Positions 16,392 through 24,433 of a stretch of 64,000 bases of DNA are shown piece after piece. Numbering within the stretch: position 1 is the first letter of the stretch; the number at the start of each line of letters is the position of its first letter. The position numbers were made by a program, and so were the translations under genes. Origin of the DNA: Paenibacillus humicola (lineage in GTDB: Bacteria; Bacillota; Bacilli; Paenibacillales; Paenibacillaceae); contig NZ_JAQGPL010000001.1 in assembly GCF_028826105.1 (NCBI RefSeq), positions 1,204,501 to 1,268,500 on the forward strand, written 5' to 3'. Below the pieces are notes generated by a model. It saw only the letters and a program-made list of their open reading frames with translations, was not told where the DNA came from and did not search any database.

Positions 16392-17672
16392 ATGTTCGTA
16401 ACCAAAAAGATAAAATTAAATAGATTGACAAAAAATACATTTTGGATGATTTATGGTAACTTTTCTCGAGTAATAATGCAAGGAGTTTATTTTGTAATTG
16501 TCGCTCGCTCACTTGGAGCAGAAAACTTTGGAGCATTTATGGGTGCAGTGTCTCTGGTTGCGATATTAGCTCCTTTTTCAGGTCTGGGTGCAAGTAACAT
16601 TCTTATTAAAAATATTTCTAGGGATAAATCACGATTTCAGAAATACTGGTGTATAGCAATTATTAAAACAATAATTTCTTCAGTCGTTTTAATAATATTG
16701 GCTTTAATTTTAGCAGAATGCTTTCTTCCAAAGTCAGTTCCATTATCACTTGTACTTTTAGTGGGGCTAGCGGATATATTTTTTGCGAGGATATTGGATG
16801 TTTGTAGTTCAGCATTTCAGGCACTTCAAGAATTAAAATGGACTGCTCATTTATCTTTTCTAATTAGCATCTCAAGACTCGTATTTGCGGTTATCCTTTA
16901 TTTCTCTAAAGATGCTATAACATTATATATGTGGGGGTGGTTATATCTTTTAACGATCATTATTTGTTCAAGCATAGCTGTTTTCCTTGTATATATAAAA
17001 TGGGGGAGACCAATTTTTAACAAAAATTTGTTATTTTCAGATTTAATTGAGGGTTTTTATTTTTCAATAAGCTTTTCATCGCAAAATATTTATAATGATT
17101 TGGATAAAGCGATGCTAACAATATACTCGGGATTATCTGTATCTGGTATATATTCTGCAGCTTACCGGGTAATAGATTTTTCGTTTACACCAGTTCGATC
17201 ACTGCTAAATGCAACCTACCCTAAATTTTTTCAATACGGTACTTCTGGGATAAAAGGAAGTTTCAATTTTGCCAAAAGAGTTATCCCTTTTGCAGTAAGT
17301 TATTCATTGTTTACTTGGGTTGTTCTATATGCACTGGCTCCATTTATTCCATATATTTTAGGTCAGGATTACAAGCAATCTGTAGAAGTTGTTGAGTGGT
17401 TGGCTGTATTGCCGTTATTGAAAACAATGCATTATTTTGCAGCAGATACATTGACAGGGGCAGGGTATCAAGCAATTCGAAGCGGTATTCAAGTTGCTGC
17501 GGCTATATTCAATGTATTAATAAATTTGTGGTTAATAAATGCGTTTTCATTATATGGGGCTATATATTCTAGTATTGCAACTGATTTTCTGCTTATGTGC
17601 TCATTATGGGCATCGTTAATTTATCAATTGGTCAGAACTAGAAAACAGACTGGTTACAACTATTCAGTTTGA
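16392..17672 (+). CDS. Polysaccharide flippase (Wzx, MOP superfamily)
   Basis: 426 residues, almost wholly hydrophobic, with about 12 to 14 predicted membrane helices. The start (FWMIYGNFSRVIMQGVYFVIVARSLGAENFGAF) is the typical first pair of helices of this family. It flips undecaprenyl-linked repeat units to the outer face of the membrane. GGAGTTCAG precedes the ATG. Very AT-rich, like its neighbours to 24.3 kb. Confidence 0.9.
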   Translation: MFVTKKIKLNRLTKNTFWMIYGNFSRVIMQGVYFVIVARSLGAENFGAFMGAVSLVAILAPFSGLGASNILIKNISRDKSRFQKYWCIAIIKTIISSVVLIILALILAECFLPKSVPLSLVLLVGLADIFFARILDVCSSAFQALQELKWTAHLSFLISISRLVFAVILYFSKDAITLYMWGWLYLLTIIICSSIAVFLVYIKWGRPIFNKNLLFSDLIEGFYFSISFSSQNIYNDLDKAMLTIYSGLSVSGIYSAAYRVIDFSFTPVRSLLNATYPKFFQYGTSGIKGSFNFAKRVIPFAVSYSLFTWVVLYALAPFIPYILGQDYKQSVEVVEWLAVLPLLKTMHYFAADTLTGAGYQAIRSGIQVAAAIFNVLINLWLINAFSLYGAIYSSIATDFLLMCSLWASLIYQLVRTRKQTGYNYSV

Positions 17673-17707
17673 GTAATTAATTTATTTAAAAAAGAGGTAA
17701 TACCTGA

Positions 17708-19081
17708 ATGGTAAAAGCCGAAAAAAATAATTACGCAAAGATATTTGTATTTTTATTCTCAATAATTGTACTTGTTGATTCCATAAATGGAATATATATA
17801 GAAAAGTTCAGTGGTAATATTTCTATTGGACAAATATTTCGAGTTTTTATTTTTATTATTATGTTTAGTTTTATTTTAAAATTTCATGAAAAAAAGCGAG
17901 TTTATTTTGTTCTCTTTTTTATTCTTTATCTTAACATATGTGAATTGGGTTATTTTTTTAATCACGGTTCTTTAAGTGGTCTGCTCACAGATATACAAGA
18001 AGGTTTTCGGCCACTTCTCGTAGTTGTTATTATTGAAGCTTACCGAGCATTGGAGAAAAAAGGATTAATATCTGGAAAACAACTTATGAAGGTTATGAAA
18101 ATTAATTTTTTACTGTTCCCTTTAAGTATAATTATACCTAAATTACTTGATTCGGGGACAAATGTTTATGGAGATGGATCAGGTTATAAGGCATTTTATA
18201 ATGCAAATAATGATCTAAATATTGTATTACTAGTTTTATTGGTATTTGCATTTGAAAAGTTATCAGCAATTCTAAATGATCAAAAAAAAAGCATGTATTA
18301 TGGCATATTAATTTTATTGTTGTTGATTACCCTTTTACTTATAGGATCAAAATCAAGTATAGTGTTTTCGGTAATTATTTTATTTGTATATATATTTAGG
18401 AATTTAATAAAGAATAATTTTTCAAATAATTTAAAGATAATATCAATAAGTGTTCTTGTTATTATTTCTGTCACTTATTTATTAACAACCTATTTTCAAA
18501 ACGAAGTTATGCAAACCGTCGAGAGGTTCAATTATTTCTTTAAAACAGATGTTCAAATGGATAATAATGTTGGAACATTTCTTCTAACAGGAAGGGATGT
18601 TTTTCTTAAAGCTGCGATTACAGCATTTACTGAAAAAATTACGCCATTAAAGTTACTTTTTGGGCAAGGATATTATGAGCACATGAATACTACAGGAAAA
18701 GTTTTCGGAAGGCCATATTTAATTGTTGAAATGGATTTTTTTGATTTCTTTTTTAGTTATGGAATAATCGGTTCAATTATTTTTTATGGGTATTTTATTG
18801 CGCTATTTTTTAAATCATTATCCAAGCATGGGGTTCATTATTTTTCTGCTTATTTTAGTTATATCATAGTCGCAATTTATAGTTTTTTTGGCGGACATGT
18901 TATGTTTTCTGCTTTATCCGGAAGTTTCTTGGCAATAACTTGTTGCTTTCTGATCTCGAATAGAAATGTCAACGATTCAATAAAAAATAAAGCAGCTAGT
19001 AGTTCATTAATAGCGACTGATAACGAAAAGGTGAATTATATTGAGAAAAATTCTTTTAATTTCAAATATGTATCCAAATAA
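17708..19081 (+). CDS. Polysaccharide polymerase (Wzy / O-antigen ligase-like)
   Basis: 457 residues with about ten membrane helices and a large outer loop (about 275-345). The segment YKAFYNANNDLNIVLLVLLV and the LLLIGSKSSIVFSVII helix are characteristic of Wzy and O-antigen-ligase-like proteins. With Wzx and Wzz in the operon, it should polymerise flipped repeat units. Its 3' end overlaps the next gene by 41 bp. AGAGGTAATACCTGA precedes the ATG. Sequence alone does not give the linkage. Confidence 0.85.
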   Translation: MVKAEKNNYAKIFVFLFSIIVLVDSINGIYIEKFSGNISIGQIFRVFIFIIMFSFILKFHEKKRVYFVLFFILYLNICELGYFFNHGSLSGLLTDIQEGFRPLLVVVIIEAYRALEKKGLISGKQLMKVMKINFLLFPLSIIIPKLLDSGTNVYGDGSGYKAFYNANNDLNIVLLVLLVFAFEKLSAILNDQKKSMYYGILILLLLITLLLIGSKSSIVFSVIILFVYIFRNLIKNNFSNNLKIISISVLVIISVTYLLTTYFQNEVMQTVERFNYFFKTDVQMDNNVGTFLLTGRDVFLKAAITAFTEKITPLKLLFGQGYYEHMNTTGKVFGRPYLIVEMDFFDFFFSYGIIGSIIFYGYFIALFFKSLSKHGVHYFSAYFSYIIVAIYSFFGGHVMFSALSGSFLAITCCFLISNRNVNDSIKNKAASSSLIATDNEKVNYIEKNSFNFKYVSK

Positions 19082-20120
19082 AAAATATCCATCATACGGG
19101 ATATTTGTTAAAAAAACGCTGGATATGTTACAGGAAAAAGGCTTCGTTATTGATAAAACAGTAATTTATAAATCATCTGGTAAATTTGCAAAATTAATTG
19201 ATTATATAATTCATTATTTAAAAGTGACGATTAAACTTATTTTTTATAATTATGATTATGCCTATATTCACTATGCTTCACACAATGCATTGCCCGTACT
19301 GATTTCAAAATTAATAAAAAGAAAAATGCGTATAGTTATAAACGTTCATGGAAGCGACGTTGTTCCAGAGACGGCTATACAAGAGAAATTGCAAATATTG
19401 GTGAAAAGACTTTTGCAAATTTCAACTTTAGTAATAGTGCCATCGGATTACTTTAGAAATTTGGTTATTGAGAAGTATGATTTGAAAAATAGAATTGAAA
19501 TATCACCTTCAGGCGGTATTGACAGTGAAATTTTCAAACCGCAAAGTTGTTCTTTAAGTGAATTGGGATTAAATGAAAATAATAGATACCTCGGATATGT
19601 TGGACGTATAGATTTTGAAAAGGGATGGGATGATTTGTTGAAATCATTTTGTTCTCTTAAAGGAAATGGGGGGTATAGTGATGTTAAATTAATAATTGTA
19701 GGTAATGGTAAATTTTATTTAGAACTTAAAAATCAAATTAAAAAATATAATTTACAAAATGAGGTTGTTTTATTTGATACACTACCTCATGAAAAATTGA
19801 GACTTATTTACAATATTATTTATGCGTTAGTTTTTCCTACTCGACGAAAAGGGGAAAGTTTAGGACTTGTAGGTTTAGAATCTATGGCTTGTGCAACACC
19901 GGTTATCGGAAGTGATATTGGAGGGTTGAGAAGTTATATAAAGCATAATGAGAATGGTTTGTTGTTTACACCAGGTGATGTAAATGAATTAAAGGAAATG
20001 ATTTGTACATATTTAAATTTCTCGACAGAAAAGATTTTAGAAATGAAAGCAAATGCACTTAGTACTTCCTTAGAATATAACCGCGAAAGAATTAAGGAAA
20101 AGTTTATTTCATTATTTTGA
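19041..20120 (+). CDS. GT4-family glycosyltransferase
   Basis: 359 residues from a TTG start with AAAAGGTG seven nt upstream, overlapping the polymerase gene. It has a GT-B fold: NVHGSDVVPE in the acceptor half, YVGRIDFEKGWDDLLKSF at the domain junction and FPTRRKGESLGLVGLESMACATPVIGSDIGG with the EX7E donor motif. It adds a sugar to the lipid-linked repeat unit on the inner face of the membrane. The sugar is unknown. Confidence 0.9.
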   Translation: MRKILLISNMYPNKKYPSYGIFVKKTLDMLQEKGFVIDKTVIYKSSGKFAKLIDYIIHYLKVTIKLIFYNYDYAYIHYASHNALPVLISKLIKRKMRIVINVHGSDVVPETAIQEKLQILVKRLLQISTLVIVPSDYFRNLVIEKYDLKNRIEISPSGGIDSEIFKPQSCSLSELGLNENNRYLGYVGRIDFEKGWDDLLKSFCSLKGNGGYSDVKLIIVGNGKFYLELKNQIKKYNLQNEVVLFDTLPHEKLRLIYNIIYALVFPTRRKGESLGLVGLESMACATPVIGSDIGGLRSYIKHNENGLLFTPGDVNELKEMICTYLNFSTEKILEMKANALSTSLEYNRERIKEKFISLF

Positions 20121-20138
20121 ACAAATGGGTGACGACAA

Positions 20139-20615
20139 GTGAAAAAAAATAAAGATCTAAAGATCTGTTTGATTTGCTCAACGGGTGGTCATTTAGCTCA
20201 GATGAAGGAAATAATTCCGGTCGTTAAACAATATAGATATATTTTAATTACTGAAAAAAATAAAACTGTAGAAAATTTGAGGGATAGTTGTAAAACTTAT
20301 TTTCTAGTTCAACAAGAAAGAAAAAATATATTGATTGTATTAATTTTATTTTTGAATGTAATAAAATCAATATATTTTTTTGTTAAAGAACAACCAGATA
20401 TTATTATTTCTACTGGGGCAGGAGCAGTAATTCCATTTTGTTTTTTGGGTAAATTATTTAGAAAAAAAATTATGTTTATTGAAAGTTTTGCTAAGATAAA
20501 ATCTCCAACACTGACTGGTCAATTAATTTATAGGATTTCAGATAAGTTTTACGTACAATGGGAAGAATTATTGAAATTTTACCCTAAAGCAGAATATAGG
20601 GGGAAAATATATTGA
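20139..20615 (+). CDS. Alg14/PssD-like glycosyltransferase subunit
   Basis: 158 residues from a GTG. CLICSTGGHLAQMKEI at the start and PDIIISTGAGAVIPFCFLGKLFRKKIMFIESFAK match the Alg14/PssD/CpsF family, the membrane-anchoring, acceptor-binding half of a two-part GT28 enzyme. It overlaps the catalytic half by 4 bp (TTGA), as in other systems. Relatives such as rhizobial PssDE transfer glucuronate, which would suit the UDP-glucose dehydrogenase in this operon. The link to glucuronate is inference. Confidence 0.9.
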   Translation: MKKNKDLKICLICSTGGHLAQMKEIIPVVKQYRYILITEKNKTVENLRDSCKTYFLVQQERKNILIVLILFLNVIKSIYFFVKEQPDIIISTGAGAVIPFCFLGKLFRKKIMFIESFAKIKSPTLTGQLIYRISDKFYVQWEELLKFYPKAEYRGKIY

Positions 20616-21124
20616 TTCTTGTCACAGTAGGTACTCAAAAATTTCAATTAAATCGATTATTTGAAGAATTGGATAAATTAATTGATCAAGGAAAAATAAC
20701 GGAGGAAATTATTGCACAAGCGGGTTATTCAAATTACTTTGCAAAAAACTTTAAAACGAGGGACTTAATAGAGATCTCTGAAATGGAACAGTTAATTAAA
20801 GAAGCGAATATGATTATTACCCATGCTGGTACAAGTTCGATTATTCTAGGATTAAAAAACAAAAAAAAAGTAATTGTTGTACCAAGACGAAAAGAGTTTG
20901 AAGAACATGTAGATGATCACCAAATTGAGATTGCTCAAATGTTTTACGAACTTGGATTTATAGAAATTGTAGATGATATAACTCAATTGGCTGAAAAGAT
21001 TAATTTATCAAAAACGAAAAAGTATAAAGAGTATGAATCTGAACAGTCTCTGCTATTAAGTGCGATTGAGGGGTATATTCATCAGATAAAAATGCAGGTT
21101 AACCTATCAAGGGTTGGTGAGTAA
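20612..21124 (+). CDS. Alg13/PssE-like glycosyltransferase subunit (GT28 C-domain)
   Basis: 170 residues from a TTG start with AGGGGG upstream. ILVTVGTQKFQLNRLFEELD at the N-terminus and IITHAGTSSIILGLKNKKKVIVVPRRKEFEEHVDDHQIEIA are the donor-binding core of the GT28 C-terminal domain. It pairs with the Alg14-like protein just upstream to form one enzyme at the membrane. Confidence 0.92.
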   Translation: MILVTVGTQKFQLNRLFEELDKLIDQGKITEEIIAQAGYSNYFAKNFKTRDLIEISEMEQLIKEANMIITHAGTSSIILGLKNKKKVIVVPRRKEFEEHVDDHQIEIAQMFYELGFIEIVDDITQLAEKINLSKTKKYKEYESEQSLLLSAIEGYIHQIKMQVNLSRVGE

Positions 21125-21125
21125 A

Positions 21126-21638
21126 ATGGGTTTAAAAATGCTGGTGAAAAAATTTTTTTTATGGAGATTAAAAAGAAGAGGCTTGGAAGTAGGGAAAAAC
21201 TTAAAAATATATAATACTAAAATTGATTACAGCCATTGTTTTCTTATAAGAATAGGTGATGATGTAACCATTTCAAACAGCACGATATTAGCTCATGATG
21301 CAACAACAAAATTAGTATTGGGTAAAACTAAAATTGGAAGAGTAATTATTGGTGACAGAGTATTTATAGGATACGGAAGCATCATATTACCAAACGTTCA
21401 AATAGGTAATGATGTAATAGTTGCAGCTGGAAGTGTTGTATCAAAAAACATTCCTGATGATTGTGTAGTTGCAGGGACTCCAGCAAAAATCATTGGAAAA
21501 ACAAGTGATTATATAAATAAAAATAAAGTATTAATGGACTCATCACCTGTATATGATACTTATTGGAAAAACAAGACGAAAGATCAGATTGAAAGAATTT
21601 GCAAGGATCTTAAAGTTGGATTTGCCTTTGATGAATAA
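21126..21638 (+). CDS. Hexapeptide-repeat acyltransferase (LbH)
   Basis: 170 residues from the ATG at 21126; the TTG at 21114 would put the ribosome site inside the gene. A left-handed beta-helix spans about 40-145 with hexapeptides such as IGDDVTISNSTI, IIGDRVFIGYGSIILPNVQIGNDVIVAAGSVV and the closing VAGTPAKIIG. It probably O-acetylates a sugar of the repeat unit. The catalytic His may be in LAHDATTK. It overlaps no neighbour but is only 1 bp from the preceding gene. Confidence 0.88.
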   Translation: MGLKMLVKKFFLWRLKRRGLEVGKNLKIYNTKIDYSHCFLIRIGDDVTISNSTILAHDATTKLVLGKTKIGRVIIGDRVFIGYGSIILPNVQIGNDVIVAAGSVVSKNIPDDCVVAGTPAKIIGKTSDYINKNKVLMDSSPVYDTYWKNKTKDQIERICKDLKVGFAFDE

Positions 21639-21674
21639 GCTGTTACCGACTTTTTATTTTAGGAGTTGAATGAA

Positions 21675-23000
21675 TTGAATATTTCAGTCATTGGATCCGG
21701 ATACGTTGGCTTAGTATCCGGTGTTTGTTACTCAGAACTAGGAAATAACGTATATTGTGTTGATAAAGATACCGGTAAGATTGAAAAGTTGTGTAATGGA
21801 GAGGTACCCATTTATGAACCAGGCTTACAACAATTAATAATTAAGAACACTAAGAATAATAAGCTGAAGTTTACGACAGATATTAAAAAAGCGGTTTCTG
21901 AATCAGAAATCATAATTATTGCTGTTGGTACACCGTCACTTTCCAACGGTGAAGCGGACTTACAGTACATCGAAACTGCGGCTATGGAAATCAGTAAGGC
22001 AATGAATGGCTATAAAGTGATTTGTGTGAAAAGTACAGTTCCAGTCGGCACGAATGAGCGGGTACAAAAAATCGTGTCCACTTATTATAAGGGGAAATTT
22101 GATGTTGCTTCACTTCCAGAATTTCTACGCGAAGGAACGGCCATAAAGGATTCATTCAACCCTGATCGTATTATCATTGGAACAGATAGTTTGGCTGCTA
22201 AGAAATTATTAATCGAACTACACAGTGCTTTATGTAATGAAATTATTATAACCGATAGGAGAAGCGCAGAAATGATAAAATATGCTTCAAATGCATTCCT
22301 CGCTACAAAAATCTCATTTATTAATGAAGTTGCGAATATTTGCGAAAAAGTTGGAGCAGATGTGATTGAAGTAGCAAAAGGCATGGGATTAGACCGACGT
22401 ATTGGCACATCTTTCCTTCGTGCAGGAATTGGTTATGGTGGTTCATGTTTTCCTAAAGATACAAAAGCGCTCATACAAATTGCTGGTAACGTTGAATACG
22501 ATTTTAAACTACTAAAAGCAGTAGTTGAAGTGAATCGAAATCAGCGATTAGGAGTGCTCGATAAACTGTTTCAAGCATTGGATAATGTATACGGAAAGAC
22601 AATAGGAATTTGGGGGCTTTCATTTAAACCTGAAACGGACGATGTTCGTGAGGCTCCAGCATTAGAAATTATCGAAAAGCTTATAGAGTTAGGGTCGCAT
22701 GTGAAGGTTTATGACCCGATTGCTATGGAATGTTTCCGACAAATATTTAATCATCCTGCGATTACTTGGTGCGAAACAGCAATGGAAGTTGCACATGAGA
22801 GCGAGGCATTATGTTTGCTGACAGAATGGAATGAATTTGTAGAAGTAGATCTTATTCAAGTCGAAAAAGCATTAGCTCGACCAATACTGATTGATGGTAG
22901 AAATGTCTTCAGTTTTGATCAAATCCGTAAAACCGGACTTGCTTATTACCCAGTTGGTAGACCTGTGTTTCAAAATATTAAATCTGAAGAAGTTTTGTAA
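21675..23000 (+). CDS. ugd: UDP-glucose 6-dehydrogenase
   Basis: 441 residues from the TTG at 21675, nine nt after AGGAG; a TTG at 21666 abuts that site. NAD-binding start MNISVIGSGYVGLVSGVCYSELG; VGTPSLSNGEADLQYI; the catalytic region GYGGSCFPKDTKAL with the active Cys; and GLSFKPETDDVREAPALEII. It oxidises UDP-glucose to UDP-glucuronate, supplying an acidic sugar to the polymer. Last biosynthetic gene of the exopolysaccharide block. Confidence 0.95.
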   Translation: MNISVIGSGYVGLVSGVCYSELGNNVYCVDKDTGKIEKLCNGEVPIYEPGLQQLIIKNTKNNKLKFTTDIKKAVSESEIIIIAVGTPSLSNGEADLQYIETAAMEISKAMNGYKVICVKSTVPVGTNERVQKIVSTYYKGKFDVASLPEFLREGTAIKDSFNPDRIIIGTDSLAAKKLLIELHSALCNEIIITDRRSAEMIKYASNAFLATKISFINEVANICEKVGADVIEVAKGMGLDRRIGTSFLRAGIGYGGSCFPKDTKALIQIAGNVEYDFKLLKAVVEVNRNQRLGVLDKLFQALDNVYGKTIGIWGLSFKPETDDVREAPALEIIEKLIELGSHVKVYDPIAMECFRQIFNHPAITWCETAMEVAHESEALCLLTEWNEFVEVDLIQVEKALARPILIDGRNVFSFDQIRKTGLAYYPVGRPVFQNIKSEEVL

Positions 23001-23100
23001 TAAAATAGAATATTTTATATAAATTCCGGTAGCAGTGACTAATTTAATATGCAATATATCTCAATAAGATTATTGAGATGAATTTCAAAGGAGCTTATTG

Positions 23101-24312
23101 ATGAGTAGCGAAATATCGCTTGATATGGGTTCTTTCCCTAATGAATTGAAACTGCTACTTGCTCTTATTGGATTAGACAATGATTCAGAATCATTTTCAC
23201 ATGTGAGAAAAGACATTAATAACATTGATTGGGGAAAGTTTCTGCAATTAACTAGACATCATAGGGTCTTTCCATTGGTTGCAAAAAATATTAACAAAAT
23301 TGATAAAAAAATAATTCCGATTGAAATTGCAAAATCAATTTATTCGGATTTCCGAAAAAATACATTACAAATGCTTCACTTAAGTGCAGAAATGGAGAGG
23401 ATCTGTGAATCATTTAAAAATAATAATATTTGTTTAATAGTATTGAAAGGTCCAGTTTTAGCAAAAGCACTGTACGGTGATGTGTCGTTTAGAACATCAA
23501 AAGATCTGGATATCCTCGTCCCTACTGAAAAAATAGAAATGGCAGGATTATTACTTCAAGAGCTTGGCTACAAAACAGAAGTGAATAATACATCTTTTAA
23601 ACAAAAAGGTAATCATATTTCTTATATTAATTCTGAGAAATGCATTGAAATAGAACTTCACTGGAAACTTAACCCAGGTGACAGAAACGAACCAGAATTT
23701 AAGGAATTATGGGAACGGAAGAGATTAAGTCCTTTATCAATATCTTCTTCAATTTATTTATTAGGAAACGAGGACTTATTTTTATTTTTAATTCTGCATG
23801 GAGCAAGACACGGATGGTTTAGATTACGTTGGTTAGTTGACATTGATTTTATGATTCGAAACGGAATAGATTGGAGTATTGGCTTGCCGTTATTGAAAAA
23901 ATATAATTGTCTAACAGTTGTAGGGCAAGCCATAATATTAGCTTCACAATTATTTAAAACGGCTATTCCTAATGACCTGGAAGGTTTAACCAAGAATAAA
24001 TTATCACTAAACTTAGCTAAAAAGGCATTAATTTTTATAAAAGATATGATCGTATTCACAGATCTTCCAAAAAAATTGGTCCCTTTTTTTAAATATTATT
24101 CGTTTTTATTACTTCCCTCTTCAAAAAGATGGATGTTCTTATTAAACCTATTGTATCCAAACATAAGAGATGTTCAAATCCTCACACTTCCGAAACCGTT
24201 ACATTTCCTTTACTTTCCGCTTCGTCCTTTATTATGGTTCTGGCGGCTATCAAAATCGCGTTCAAGTATAAGTGCAAAAAAGGACCGACAAAAAAGAGCA
24301 AGTGTTGGTTAA
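23101..24312 (+). CDS. Nucleotidyltransferase-family protein of the kind found with lasso clusters
   Basis: 403 residues. The core VLKGPVLAKALYGDVSFRTSKDLDILV, with the GD..FR.SKDLDIL nucleotidyltransferase motif, identifies the family (NTP_transf_5). Proteins of this family occur in Paenibacillus lasso-peptide clusters, where their exact role is unsettled. The gene lies between the dehydrogenase and the lasso C gene and has the AT-rich composition of the exopolysaccharide block, so by transcription it may belong to that operon. AAAGGAG lies before the TTG-ATG pair; I take the ATG. The C-terminal third is basic and hydrophobic and may contact the membrane. Confidence 0.8.
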   Translation: MSSEISLDMGSFPNELKLLLALIGLDNDSESFSHVRKDINNIDWGKFLQLTRHHRVFPLVAKNINKIDKKIIPIEIAKSIYSDFRKNTLQMLHLSAEMERICESFKNNNICLIVLKGPVLAKALYGDVSFRTSKDLDILVPTEKIEMAGLLLQELGYKTEVNNTSFKQKGNHISYINSEKCIEIELHWKLNPGDRNEPEFKELWERKRLSPLSISSSIYLLGNEDLFLFLILHGARHGWFRLRWLVDIDFMIRNGIDWSIGLPLLKKYNCLTVVGQAIILASQLFKTAIPNDLEGLTKNKLSLNLAKKALIFIKDMIVFTDLPKKLVPFFKYYSFLLLPSSKRWMFLLNLLYPNIRDVQILTLPKPLHFLYFPLRPLLWFWRLSKSRSSISAKKDRQKRASVG

Positions 24313-24349
24313 TAGTTTAATTTGAAACAATAAAATTAATCTAAACAAA

Positions 24350-24378
24350 TTGATACAATATGTAACATATGATATAAT
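24350..24378 (+). promoter_or_regulatory. Lasso operon promoter with embedded operator
   Basis: TTGATA (24350-24355), a 17-bp spacer and perfect TATAAT (24373-24378). The dyad GATACAATATGTAAC (24352-24366) covers the -35 end and most of the spacer, matching the site in the exopolysaccharide promoter. Start of transcription should be near 24385, about 50 nt before the C gene. Confidence 0.75.
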
Positions 24379-24433
24379 ATTAAACATAATGTATCGAAAA
24401 TTCTTCTTAGTAGAACATTCCCCGGAGGCCAAC

